From: CBDFLA01 sp965248915
GTDB taxonomy: Bacteria > Pseudomonadota > Alphaproteobacteria > M2410
NCBI GenBank assembly: GCA_965248915.1
Contig: OZ252216.1
Location: forward strand, 558,001-622,000
Direction of reading: 5' to 3'
Length of the DNA: 64,000 nucleotides
Positions 1 to 9,019 of the stretch are shown one piece after another. Within the stretch, counting starts at the first letter, position 1. Every line of letters starts with the position of its first letter. The notes below the pieces were generated by a model, which was not told the DNA's origin, searched no databases, and saw only the letters and a program-made list of their open reading frames with translations. Position numbers and translations under genes: made by a program.

Positions 1-955
1 CGTTTCCACGGCCATCATTTGGGTCTAAGTCGTCTTCTGGTTTAGACGTGACCAATTTCAAAACGTCACTATATCCATGCGCGATTTCGATCTTTTCGTG
101 AAATCCTCGAGCGCCAAGTAACTTGTGCGCCATTGGAAGGTTGTAACATGGCACATACATCATCATGTGATGTTCGACGTGGTAGTTCACGAAATAAGGG
201 GCGAGAATTGTCCTAATGAAAGGTCCGACAACCGTAGTCCTAGCATTTAGATAGATGTCGTCATGGTCAGGGACCATGGCATGCTCAGCAATATTCCGGA
301 TACGGATTATGAGTTGGTGCCAGGTCACGAAGGGAAGCAGCCACAAGGCAAAATAGAGATACCAGTGCCCCGCGAGCGCAAGGCCCGACAACAAAAGCGC
401 GTTGACAAGTATCGGACCGCCAAGTTTCGAAATGAAGTGCTTCGCACGCTTGGCGACCGGCAAGTCTTTTGGACCTAAGGCCGCGCGCACTTGTGCTTTT
501 CGTTGTTTGAACGCGGTTTGGCCGGTGAGATCGCGGATTATCTTTCGCCGCATGCTAGCCTTGGTCACCGGGAAGGGCAGAGACAATGACAGATCTGGGT
601 CCTTGTCGGTTTGCGTAAACCGGTGGTGTTTGAGGTGATAAGCGCGGTACGTCCAAGTTTCTGAAAAGACAGGATAAGCGCACAACCACTGGCTCACCCA
701 ATTGTTCAGCGCTCGGGTTTTAAACAACACGCCATGCGATCCGTCGTGCATGAGAACCGCCAATCCCAACTGACGCCCTCCGATAATCACAACTGCGATC
801 AAAAAGGTCAGCGGATTGGGCATCCAAGCAAACAGAGCCATTGAGCCAAGGATGAGACCCCAAGCGTGCAGCACTAGCCACGCGGCTTTCAGGTCAGATC
901 TTGCGCTAACTTGTTTGATTTCTTCGCGCGGGAGGTAACGGGCTGCTTTGCTCAT
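1..955 (-). CDS. Fatty acid desaturase, membrane di-iron type (3' end outside window)
   Basis: Membrane fatty acid desaturase, which introduces a double bond into acyl chains using O2 and a di-iron centre at the inner membrane. About 318 codons are visible; the C-terminus lies beyond base 1. The three histidine boxes of the family are present: HDGSH at residues 70-74, HLKHH at 107-111 and HVEHH at 259-263, with hydrophobic spans at about 25-65 and 165-195. The start is the ATG at 953-955. It is followed upstream, on the same strand, by ubiA (53 bp gap), so the two may share a transcript. The exact regiospecificity or substrate cannot be read from the sequence; carotenoid or sphingolipid hydroxylase relatives share these boxes. 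Confidence 0.88.
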   Translation of the reverse strand, partial: MSKAARYLPREEIKQVSARSDLKAAWLVLHAWGLILGSMALFAWMPNPLTFLIAVVIIGGRQLGLAVLMHDGSHGVLFKTRALNNWVSQWLCAYPVFSETWTYRAYHLKHHRFTQTDKDPDLSLSLPFPVTKASMRRKIIRDLTGQTAFKQRKAQVRAALGPKDLPVAKRAKHFISKLGGPILVNALLLSGLALAGHWYLYFALWLLPFVTWHQLIIRIRNIAEHAMVPDHDDIYLNARTTVVGPFIRTILAPYFVNYHVEHHMMMYVPCYNLPMAHKLLGARGFHEKIEIAHGYSDVLKLVTSKPEDDLDPNDGRGN

Positions 956-1008
956 GGAGAATAGAATACGCTGCTTTGGCGACGAGCGCAAAACACCTCG
1001 CGCTGGGA

Positions 1009-1953
1009 CTAGAAGAAAAGTCCAAGTCCGATCGATACTGCCAAAATTGCGCCGAAGTCTCGATTGGACTTAAACACCGCCAGGCAATTGGCAGAATTCT
1101 CAATATCCACGCGTCGAATTTGACGGAGCAGGTGGTACCCACAGGCAATGAGTCCGAAATAGAACCCTATTCCCAATTGTCCGACAGCGCCGGCCACCAA
1201 GAAGAGCGCGAGCGCCGCTCCGTAAAAAACGCCGAGCCAGTATTTGGTTCGATTACCCAACCGGAGGGCCGTTGATTTTACACCAGCCAGTAAGTCGTCT
1301 TCCTTGTCTTGATGAGCGTAAATTGTGTCATAGCCGACCGTCCATAAAATAGCCCCCAGATAAAGAAGAAGGGGAGCAGGCGACAACGTATTAGTGAGGG
1401 CCGCGTATCCAATGAGCGCACCCCAATTGAACGTAAGGCCAAGCCAGATCTGCGGCCAGTAGGTCAATCGTTTCATAAACGGGTAGACAGCGATGAGTGC
1501 CAAGGATCCGAGCCCAAGCCAAACTGCAAACGAGGTGAGCGATAGGAGAACCGCAAGGCCAATCAATGCAAGGCCGCTCAAAAACAACCAGGCTTGAATT
1601 AGGCTCACCTGTCCGCTCGGCAGGGGCCGCGATCTTGTGCGCTCGACCGCTGCATCAATTTCGCGATCGACAATGTCGTTGTAGGTGCATCCGGCCCCGC
1701 GCATTACAAAGGCGCCGATCCCAAACAGAACTGTCAGGCGCGCAATCTCAAGGAGTGACACAGGATGCACTGAAAGCGCCAAGAGAAGACTCCAAAGGCA
1801 CGGCCAAAGAAGCAACCAAGTTCCAATGGGACGATCCGCGCGCGCCAGACGCAAGTAGGGGCGCGTGAAAGCTGGCGCAAAACGATCCACCCAATTCAAC
1901 GGCGTGGCGTCAGAAACGCGGCTCTCAATTGTGGGTTCGCTTGGCGGGGCCAT
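1009..1953 (-). CDS. ubiA: 4-hydroxybenzoate polyprenyltransferase
   Basis: Attaches the polyprenyl tail to 4-hydroxybenzoate in ubiquinone synthesis, at the inner membrane. The 314-residue protein is very hydrophobic with about eight membrane segments. Both aspartate-rich prenyl-diphosphate/Mg2+ motifs of the UbiA family are visible: NDIVDREID at residues 92-100 and YAHQDKEDD at 212-220. Length matches bacterial UbiA (about 290-320). It is divergent from rsmE with a 66 bp spacer that must hold both promoters. A second UbiA-fold protein in the window (ctaB) has the haem O synthase pattern instead, which helps separate the two assignments. Confidence 0.95.
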   Translation of the reverse strand: MAPPSEPTIESRVSDATPLNWVDRFAPAFTRPYLRLARADRPIGTWLLLWPCLWSLLLALSVHPVSLLEIARLTVLFGIGAFVMRGAGCTYNDIVDREIDAAVERTRSRPLPSGQVSLIQAWLFLSGLALIGLAVLLSLTSFAVWLGLGSLALIAVYPFMKRLTYWPQIWLGLTFNWGALIGYAALTNTLSPAPLLLYLGAILWTVGYDTIYAHQDKEDDLLAGVKSTALRLGNRTKYWLGVFYGAALALFLVAGAVGQLGIGFYFGLIACGYHLLRQIRRVDIENSANCLAVFKSNRDFGAILAVSIGLGLFF

Positions 1954-2019
1954 CGGCTTAGTCTATCCAGCAGACGAATCGTTGATATCGAAAATTCATG
2001 AAAGCCCCAATCTCAAACG

Positions 2020-2772
2020 ATGTCGAACCCTTTTGAACCCTATGACTTTGCCAAAATCCGCTTGTTTGTCGACGCACAGTTGGCGGCTGGAGCGGATGTG
2101 GCGTTGGCTGAAGGTCAACTTCACTACCTGCGCAACGTCATGCGCCAATCAGTTGGCGATACAATTCTCGTTTTCAATGGCCGAGAAGGGGAGTGGACCG
2201 CTTCAATTTCTGATCTCGGCAAGAAAACGGGGATGTTGGCGATCAACGGTCGATCACGCGTCCAAGACACAGTTCCAGATCTCGAACTGATCTTTGCGCC
2301 GGTCAAGCGATTGAGCCTAGATTTTCTGGTCCAAAAAGCAACGGAACTGGGGGTTGCCTCCCTTAGGCCGGTGATCACGGAGCGAACAAATGTCGCGCGC
2401 GTAAACACAGCGCGATTAAGGGCCAACGTCATCGAGGCGGCCGAGCAATCGGGCCGGATGACCATTCCAATGATCAACAACCCCATCAAACTCGAAGAGG
2501 CCCTGCGAAGTTGGGAGGCCGGACGACGGCTTATTTTTTGTGATGAGGCACGAGAAGCGCCGCCTATGGTTAAAGTGCTGGCGAATGCAGGCCCGAGCGA
2601 CGATTGGTCAATCATAATCGGCCCTGAAGGCGGTTTCAGCGAGCGCGAACGTTCGCAAATACTCAGCCTCGAAGCAACCTTGCCGGTTTCCCTGGGCCCC
2701 CGCATCATGCGGGCGGATACTGCTGCGTTGGCCGCAGTCACGCTATGGCAAAGCGCTCTTGGCGATCTTTAA
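2020..2772 (+). CDS. rsmE: 16S rRNA (uracil-1498-N3)-methyltransferase
   Basis: SPOUT-class methyltransferase that methylates N3 of U1498 in 16S rRNA. The 250-residue protein has the usual N-terminal PUA-like part (HYLRNVMR near residue 30) and the C-terminal knotted SAM-binding region with IGPEGGFSERE (about 197-208) and GPRIMRADTA (about 226-236), both diagnostic of RsmE. Starts at ATG 2020 with no strong Shine-Dalgarno sequence. It precedes gshA on the same strand by 214 bp, an order often seen in alphaproteobacteria. Confidence 0.95.
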   Translation: MSNPFEPYDFAKIRLFVDAQLAAGADVALAEGQLHYLRNVMRQSVGDTILVFNGREGEWTASISDLGKKTGMLAINGRSRVQDTVPDLELIFAPVKRLSLDFLVQKATELGVASLRPVITERTNVARVNTARLRANVIEAAEQSGRMTIPMINNPIKLEEALRSWEAGRRLIFCDEAREAPPMVKVLANAGPSDDWSIIIGPEGGFSERERSQILSLEATLPVSLGPRIMRADTAALAAVTLWQSALGDL

Positions 2773-2986
2773 CGTTGCAAGGGACAGGTCTTGCGAAAAA
2801 TCACTCAAATGTGAAGAACAAAAGATCTAGATCCCATATGTCCGTAAAATCGTCACATTCCCACCCAAGATCTGTAAAAAACCCTACCCAAGGCTTGGTT
2901 ATGAAGGCCGAGGTTTGCTATGAGAGAGGCCGAACTAGGATCAGGCGCTGACAGAGCGTCGAAGCACTCACCGGTAAAGGACGCGG

Positions 2987-4348
2987 ATGTCGATACCTCA
3001 AAGTGGCGGTGGACCCATCGAAGAAACTCAGGACCTTGTCAGTTTTCTTGAGCAAGGCTGCAAGCCTAAGACGAAATGGACCATTGGTACAGAGCACGAG
3101 AAGTTCGGTTTTCACACCGATGATTGCGCGCCGCTGGAATATGAAGGCGATCGCGGTGTGCGCGCTATGTTGGAAGGATTGACCAGGTTTGGATGGCAAC
3201 CTGTCTTGGAAGGTGAGTACATCATTGGCCTCGCTCAAGCTGGCGCTTCTGTAAGTTTGGAGCCTGGAGGACAGTTTGAGTTGTCGGGAGCCACGCTCGA
3301 AAACTTGCATCAAACCTGCGATGAAGTTCATGCCCATTTGGCTCAAGTAAAAGAAGTTGCGGACGAGATCGGCGCTGGGTTTATTGGTTTGGGCGTGTCC
3401 CCAAAATGGACACGCGAAGAGACTCCGATGATGCCGAAAGGCAGATACAAAATCATGCGTGACTACATGCCGAAACGCGGCACCCTTGGCCTCGACATGA
3501 TGTTTCGTTCTTGTACCATCCAAACGAATTTGGACTTTTCATCTGAGCCTGACATGGTTCAAAAATTCCGCACTGGATTGGCTCTTCAACCCATTGCAAC
3601 AGCGCTTTTTGCCAATTCACCGTTTCTCGAGGGCAAGCCAAACGGTTATGTGTCCTACAGAAGTCAAATCTGGACGGACACCGACCCAGATCGTACTGGC
3701 TTACTTCCATTTGTCTTTGAAGATGGATTCGGATTCGAACGTTACGTCGACTATGCGCTCGATGTTCCGATGTATTTTGTGTACCGCGACGGCATCTATC
3801 ATGACGTCAGCGGCAAGTCGTTTCGAGCGTTTCTTGAAGGTAAACTAGAAGGCTTTGAGGGCCAAAAGCCAACGCTGTCTGATTGGGCAGATCATCTCAC
3901 CACAATTTTCCCTGAAGTGCGCATCAAGCAGTACATGGAAATGCGCGGAGCGGACGGCGGCCCTTGGGCCCGCATATGCGCCCTCCCTGCATTGTGGGTA
4001 GGTTTACTCTACGATCAATCTGCATTGGATGCCGCATGGGATCTTGCTGCTGATTGGACGATGGAAGAACGCGAGGAGCTTCGAAATGCAGTGCCATTGG
4101 AAGGGCTCAAGGCAAAGATCCGTGGGCGGACGGTCCTTGACATAGCCAAGGAAGTATTGGAGATTTCGAAAGCAGGCCTCGCAGCGCGCGCGAAATTGGA
4201 TGGCATCGGCGATGATGAGACGCATTACCTAAACGCCCTCCATCAAATCGTGGAAGAGGGCCGCACGCCCTCTGAAGTTCTCCTGGAGAAATATCACGGC
4301 GAATGGGCCGGTAACATCGATCCCATTTTTGCTGAGTACGCTTACTAG
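2987..4348 (+). CDS. gshA: Glutamate--cysteine ligase, GCS2/plant type
   Basis: First step of glutathione synthesis: ATP-dependent ligation of glutamate and cysteine. The 453-residue protein belongs to the GCS2 family used by alphaproteobacteria and plants rather than the E. coli type. The family ATP/Mg site motif GTEHEKFGF is at about residues 36-44, and the region around MMPKGRYKIMRDYMP (about 148-162) and MFRSCTIQTNLDF is typical. ATG 2987 is preceded by AAAGGA at good spacing. It converges with tldD across 69 bp. No downstream gshB is present in the window. Confidence 0.93.
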   Translation: MSIPQSGGGPIEETQDLVSFLEQGCKPKTKWTIGTEHEKFGFHTDDCAPLEYEGDRGVRAMLEGLTRFGWQPVLEGEYIIGLAQAGASVSLEPGGQFELSGATLENLHQTCDEVHAHLAQVKEVADEIGAGFIGLGVSPKWTREETPMMPKGRYKIMRDYMPKRGTLGLDMMFRSCTIQTNLDFSSEPDMVQKFRTGLALQPIATALFANSPFLEGKPNGYVSYRSQIWTDTDPDRTGLLPFVFEDGFGFERYVDYALDVPMYFVYRDGIYHDVSGKSFRAFLEGKLEGFEGQKPTLSDWADHLTTIFPEVRIKQYMEMRGADGGPWARICALPALWVGLLYDQSALDAAWDLAADWTMEEREELRNAVPLEGLKAKIRGRTVLDIAKEVLEISKAGLAARAKLDGIGDDETHYLNALHQIVEEGRTPSEVLLEKYHGEWAGNIDPIFAEYAY

Positions 4349-4417
4349 ACTCGCAATGGGGTCAGGTCTTGCGCGATGAGCAAGACATGGCACATAGAGA
4401 GTTCCAGCAGGATAGTC

Positions 4418-5851
4418 CTAGGTATTTGTGCCACCTACGGTGATGCCATCAAGCCGAAGTGTCGGTTGGCCAACGCCGACCGGAACCCCCTGTCCGGCCT
4501 TGCCGCAAGTCCCAATACCGCGATCCAGGGCCATATCATTGCCGATCATGGAGACCCGCGTCAGGCAATCTGGACCATTGCCGATCAGAGAAGCGCCTCT
4601 AACTGGCGCCGCAATTTTTCCATTCTCTATCATGTAGGCCTCGGTGCAGGTGAAGACGAATTTGCCATTGGTGATGTCTACTTGCCCGCCCCCAAAGGAA
4701 GCGCAGTAGAGACCTGTATCGACCGAGGAAACGATCTCATCAGGATCTTTGTCGCCTGAAGACATGATCGTGTTGGTCATCCGAGGCAGGGGCGCATATG
4801 CATAGGATTGGCGCCGGCCATTTCCAGTCGCTGCCTGGCCCATCAGCCGCGCATTCATGCGGTCCTGCATATAGCCCTTCAGAATCCCATCCTCGATGAG
4901 AACGGTTCTTTGGCTGGGAGTTCCCTCATCATCTACGGTGATCGATCCACGGCGATCGGCAAGTGTACCGTCGTCCACCACAGTAACACCAGGCGCGGCA
5001 ACACACTCCCCGAGGAGGCCAGCAAATGCGGATGTCTTTTTGCGATTGAAATCACCCTCCAGCCCATGTCCGATGGCTTCATGCAGCAATATTCCAGGCC
5101 AACCAGGCCCAAGCACCACGGTCATTTCGCCGGCCGGTGCCGGGATAGCTTCTAAATTGACCAGGGCTTGTCGAAGAGCCTCATCAACCTCTCCTTGCCA
5201 GAAGTTCGGGTCCAAATAGGCTTGATAGTTGGTACGACCACCGGTCCCAGAAACGCCTGTTTCTTGGCGGTCTCCTTTGCCAACCATGACAGAAACATTA
5301 AGACGAACCAGGGGCCGAATATCTCGCACGACGTGCCCTCCGGGTCGCATGATCGTAACCGCTTGCCACTCACCAGCAAGCGAACAAGAAACTTGTCGAA
5401 CCCTCTGGTCCTTGTCGCGGGCATAGGCATTAATATCTTGAAGGAGTTGAACTTTTTGGGAGAATTCGACGTCATCGAGAGGATTTGCTTCAGTGTAAAG
5501 CGACGTGTTGGTCCGCGACGGTCCATCCGCCAAACTTCCACCTTCTCCTGATCTTACTGCGGCTACCGATTGCGCAGCCCTGCGGATGGCGTCTTCGGAA
5601 AGTTCTGATGAGTGGGCAAATCCTGTGGCTTCACCTGCGACGGCGCGCAATCCAAAACCTTGCATCGTATCGAAACTCGCTGCTTTTAAACGCCCGTCGT
5701 CAAAGGCAAAGCTCTCCGATTGCCTGTATTCGAGGTAAAGTTCGCCGTCTTCGCCTATTGAAACCACGTCATCGACAATCTGCTGGACCCGTTCTTGGTC
5801 CATGTCAGATCGCCCAAAAAATAGGTCGTCGCTTGCGGACATTGCCTTCAT
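4418..5851 (-). CDS. tldD: TldD metalloprotease
   Basis: Catalytic subunit of the TldD/TldE (PmbA) zinc protease, which in other bacteria processes unfolded peptides such as antitoxins and modified-peptide precursors. At 477 residues it has normal family length. The zinc motif HEAIGH at residues 257-262 (HExxxH) followed by GLEGDFNR is the TldD signature. No tldE is visible here, as is usual because the two are often unlinked. The start used is ATG 5851 next to AAAAAGGG; a second in-frame ATG at 5842 has a GAAGG upstream and is possible. It is transcribed away from the cox cluster, a neighbourhood I recall from other alphaproteobacteria. Confidence 0.93.
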   Translation of the reverse strand: MKAMSASDDLFFGRSDMDQERVQQIVDDVVSIGEDGELYLEYRQSESFAFDDGRLKAASFDTMQGFGLRAVAGEATGFAHSSELSEDAIRRAAQSVAAVRSGEGGSLADGPSRTNTSLYTEANPLDDVEFSQKVQLLQDINAYARDKDQRVRQVSCSLAGEWQAVTIMRPGGHVVRDIRPLVRLNVSVMVGKGDRQETGVSGTGGRTNYQAYLDPNFWQGEVDEALRQALVNLEAIPAPAGEMTVVLGPGWPGILLHEAIGHGLEGDFNRKKTSAFAGLLGECVAAPGVTVVDDGTLADRRGSITVDDEGTPSQRTVLIEDGILKGYMQDRMNARLMGQAATGNGRRQSYAYAPLPRMTNTIMSSGDKDPDEIVSSVDTGLYCASFGGGQVDITNGKFVFTCTEAYMIENGKIAAPVRGASLIGNGPDCLTRVSMIGNDMALDRGIGTCGKAGQGVPVGVGQPTLRLDGITVGGTNT

Positions 5852-6471
5852 CCCTTTTTCCGTTTCGGCATCAGCCTAGAGACAAACTAACCCAAGAAGT
5901 CGATTCGTTCGACCATTCGCCTGCACAGCAAGCCCCATGAGAAAGAACTACACGGCCAACTCGGTTTGGCGAGTCTCGCCCTTTGATTACAACCCAAAAG
6001 AACCGACGGACCGTTGTTGGTGTGTGGCCGTCGTATTGAGCGAGAGAACAGGGTCGTACGAAAGCGACCACGCCAAATTGCCAAGTCCAGGGCCTTTTTT
6101 GAGGATTTCCGGGCTATTGGGATGGGAGACCAAAACGAGATTCGGTCCACATCCGTTGTAAATTCTCTCATAGGCCGATCTTGCCCGCGACACGCCAATT
6201 TCGCAGGATGGAAGCACAACCATTTTGCGAGTGAATCTTGATTGCAAAGTTAGTTGAAAGCTTGCGTCCCCCTGAGATTTATGGTCTAGGAAGCGCGGGT
6301 TGGACGAATTGTCAGAAGTCAATTTCGTCAAGTTACAAAGCTGAATCAATTACTGGGGCGAACGGCAAATATACTCAGGGTTGCGTGCTACACCTTGGGC
6401 GCCGTCTAAGTCTTTTGGGGGTTTCCATCCTCGCTACCAGTTTGACCGATAAGAGAAGCGAAGGAAGGACT
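5852..6471. other. 620 bp intergenic region between tldD and coxB, no supported gene
   Basis: Divergent spacer that must carry the promoters of tldD (minus) and the cox operon (plus). Several short open frames occur on both strands (for example 5987-6349 minus and 6014-6241 plus), but they overlap one another, have no good ribosome binding sites and show no recognisable domain. A small hairpin GGTCG/CGACC (6052-6069) lies 26 bases before a T6 run at 6095-6100, and a TATACT hexamer sits at 6370-6375 without a convincing -35. It could hold a regulatory RNA or a decayed gene, but nothing proves either. Confidence 0.5.
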
Positions 6472-7332
6472 ATGCACGTTAAGAAACTCGCCGGCTTGGG
6501 CCTCGTGATCGCGGCAATGTTCATGGCGTTCGGCGTCGAAATAAGTGTGGCAGCCGATGCAACATATGGTCAGGCCGTTGAAGGTCAGACCGGACTGCAA
6601 CTTGCTGCAACAGAAATCATGGAAGAGATCACAAAATTCTACAACGGAATCATGGTCCTGGTGGTCATACCGATCGCTTTATTTGTATTGGCTTTGTTGA
6701 TCTATGTTTCTTGGCGTTTCAGCGCTAAAAGAAATCCGACACCGTCAAAGAATTCGCACAACACGTTGGTTGAAGTGATCTGGACGGTCGTTCCGATCAT
6801 GATCTTGGTCGCAATCTTCATTCCTTCATTGAAGCTCTTGCGGCTCCAAGAGATCATTCCAGAAGCAGACCTAACCATCAAAGCGATTGGGCAGCAGTGG
6901 TATTGGGACTATGAATATCCGGACCATGGTGATTTCGCATTTACGGCGACAATGATCGAAGAAGAAGATCTGGTTGCGGGTCAGCCCAGACTATTAGCAA
7001 CCGACGAGCCGGTGTTGGTGCCGGTCAATAAGACGGTACGGCTTTTGGTCGCAGCCGGTGATGTCATTCACGCATGGGCCATTCCTTCCTTCGGCATAAA
7101 GACCGACGCGGTCCCAGGGCGGATCAATGAAATTTGGTTCACCCCGACACGCGAAGGCGTTTACTACGGCCAATGCTCGGAGCTGTGTGGATCTCGCCAT
7201 GCGTTTATGCCAATCGAAGTCCATGTTGTCTCGGAGGCTAAATTCGAGACCTGGATCTCACGGATGCAGAATGAATATGGCAGCCTTGAAACAGATACAG
7301 ATATTCACCTGGCGCAAGTGAACACCAAGTAG
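6472..7332 (+). CDS. coxB: Cytochrome c oxidase subunit II
   Basis: CuA-bearing subunit of the aa3 oxidase that accepts electrons from cytochrome c on the periplasmic side. 286 residues: signal peptide to about residue 28, two membrane helices (about 50-72 and 95-115), then a periplasmic cupredoxin domain. The CuA ligands are in CSELCGSRHAFM: C235, C239, H243, M246. The aromatic electron-entry patch QQWYWDYEYP is also present. The open frame extends upstream to 6238, but the ATG at 6472 follows GAAGGAAGG at ideal spacing and opens the signal peptide. First gene of the oxidase cluster, 53 bp before coxA. Confidence 0.97.
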   Translation: MHVKKLAGLGLVIAAMFMAFGVEISVAADATYGQAVEGQTGLQLAATEIMEEITKFYNGIMVLVVIPIALFVLALLIYVSWRFSAKRNPTPSKNSHNTLVEVIWTVVPIMILVAIFIPSLKLLRLQEIIPEADLTIKAIGQQWYWDYEYPDHGDFAFTATMIEEEDLVAGQPRLLATDEPVLVPVNKTVRLLVAAGDVIHAWAIPSFGIKTDAVPGRINEIWFTPTREGVYYGQCSELCGSRHAFMPIEVHVVSEAKFETWISRMQNEYGSLETDTDIHLAQVNTK

Positions 7333-7385
7333 CGCGCTGGACCATTGCAATCTGAGAAAAGAACTACCGACTAGGGATCAAAACT

Positions 7386-8996
7386 ATGGCTAATGAAACC
7401 GCAAGCGCAGATGCCGGACACGGACACCCGACAGGCTGGCGCCGTTGGCTGTTTTCCACGAACCACAAGGATATTGGCACTCTCTACATAATTTTCGCAG
7501 TCGTCGGTGGCATCGTAGGTGGTGGCATGTCCATCTTGATACGAATGGAGCTGGCCAATCCAGGTGTCACGGTCCTTGGTAGCGGTGATGCAACGTTCCA
7601 CTTCTTCAACATGCTGGTCACAATGCATGGCCTGATCATGGTCTTCTTCATGGTCATGCCAGCGCTAATCGGTGGTTTTGGCAACTGGTTCGTGCCGATT
7701 ATGATCGGGGCGCCAGATATGGCCTTCCCGCGCATGAACAACATATCGTTCTGGCTTCTCCCTGCGGCCTTGGTACTTGGAGTTTTGTCGATGTTTGTGG
7801 AAGGTGCCCCTGGGGTAAATGGTATGGGTGGCGGTTGGACCGTCTATCCACCTCTGACAGGCATCGGCCATCCGGGCCCGGCGGTTGACTTAGGTATTCT
7901 CACCCTTCACTTGGCTGGCGCTTCCTCCATTCTCGGGGCCATCAATTTCATCACCACCATCTTCAATATGCGTGCACCGGGCATGACCATGCACAAGATG
8001 CCGCTGTTTGTCTGGTCAGTTTTGATTACTGCATTCTTGCTTCTGTTGTCCCTGCCTGTTTTGGCAGGCGCCATCACCATGCTTCTAACGGACCGTAACT
8101 TCGGAACCGCTTTCTTTGATCCGTCCGTAGGCGGTGATCCACTTCTTTATCAGCACCTGTTTTGGTTCTTCGGTCATCCGGAAGTGTATATTTTGATTTT
8201 GCCAGCCTTCGGGATCATCTCCCAGATCGTGTCCACTTTCTCCAAAAAACCAGTTTTCGGTTATCTTGGCATGGCCTACGCCATGGTGGCGATTGGCTTT
8301 GTCGGCTTTATCGTGTGGGCTCACCACATGTATACGGTAGGCATGAGCTTGGAAATGAAGACTTATTTCGTTGCGGCAACGATGGTCATCGCGGTGCCGA
8401 CCGGGGTCAAGATCTTCTCCTGGATTGCCACCATGTGGGGCGGTTCGATTGAGTTTAAAGTGCCGATGATTTGGGCGCTTGGGTTCATTTTCCTCTTCAC
8501 CGCCGGCGGTGTAACTGGGGTTATGCTCGCGAATGCTGGACTGGACCACGCGCTGCACGACACTTACTTCGTGGTCGCACACTTTCACTACACTATGTCA
8601 CTGGGCGCGACCTTCGGGATCTTTGCCGGGTTCTATTACTGGTTCCCAAAAATGACCGGGTACAAATACCATGAGACAGCAGCGATAATTCACTTCGTCG
8701 TGTCGTTCATTGGCGTGAACCTGATTTTCTTTCCACAACACTTCTTGGGGCTGGCGGGCATGCCACGGCGCTATGTTGACTATCCAGATGTTTATTCCCT
8801 GTGGAACCAGGTCTCATCTTTTGGCTCATACATTTCCGGCCTTGGCGTCATTATTTTCCTCGGAATTATTGCCCATGCCTTCATGAAGAAAGAAAAGGCT
8901 GGCGACAATCCATGGGGCGAAGGTGCAACGACATTGGAGTGGACGCTACCTTCACCACCGCCGTTCCACCAGTTCAACGAACTCCCGCGCTTCTAA
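7386..8996 (+). CDS. coxA: Cytochrome c oxidase subunit I
   Basis: Catalytic haem a / haem a3-CuB subunit of the aa3-type terminal oxidase: reduces O2 to water and pumps protons. 536 residues with about twelve membrane helices. Visible landmarks are MHGLIMVFF (low-spin haem ligand helix), GHPEVYIL (CuB His cross-linked to Tyr), AHHMYTVG (CuB histidines) and VVAHFHYTM (haem ligands). Length and motifs match alphaproteobacterial CtaD. The start at ATG 7386 has no strong Shine-Dalgarno but agrees with the conserved N-terminus ending in GWRRWLFSTNHKDIG. Followed 23 bp later by ctaB. Confidence 0.98.
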   Translation: MANETASADAGHGHPTGWRRWLFSTNHKDIGTLYIIFAVVGGIVGGGMSILIRMELANPGVTVLGSGDATFHFFNMLVTMHGLIMVFFMVMPALIGGFGNWFVPIMIGAPDMAFPRMNNISFWLLPAALVLGVLSMFVEGAPGVNGMGGGWTVYPPLTGIGHPGPAVDLGILTLHLAGASSILGAINFITTIFNMRAPGMTMHKMPLFVWSVLITAFLLLLSLPVLAGAITMLLTDRNFGTAFFDPSVGGDPLLYQHLFWFFGHPEVYILILPAFGIISQIVSTFSKKPVFGYLGMAYAMVAIGFVGFIVWAHHMYTVGMSLEMKTYFVAATMVIAVPTGVKIFSWIATMWGGSIEFKVPMIWALGFIFLFTAGGVTGVMLANAGLDHALHDTYFVVAHFHYTMSLGATFGIFAGFYYWFPKMTGYKYHETAAIIHFVVSFIGVNLIFFPQHFLGLAGMPRRYVDYPDVYSLWNQVSSFGSYISGLGVIIFLGIIAHAFMKKEKAGDNPWGEGATTLEWTLPSPPPFHQFNELPRF

Positions 8997-9019
8997 GTGA
9001 GAGATAAAAGACAAGAGAC

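Noticed and set aside
2840..2885. Two AAGATCT copies followed by CGTAAAA/CTGTAAAA in the rsmE-gshA spacer
   Set aside because: Only seven exact bases are shared and no spacing or symmetry suggests an operator.
2745..2951. 68-codon open frame between rsmE and gshA
   Set aside because: Starts inside rsmE, is low in complexity and basic, and has no ribosome binding site or family resemblance.
5987..6349. 120-codon open frame on the minus strand in the tldD-coxB spacer
   Set aside because: Overlaps several other short frames on both strands, has no ribosome binding site and no recognisable domain.
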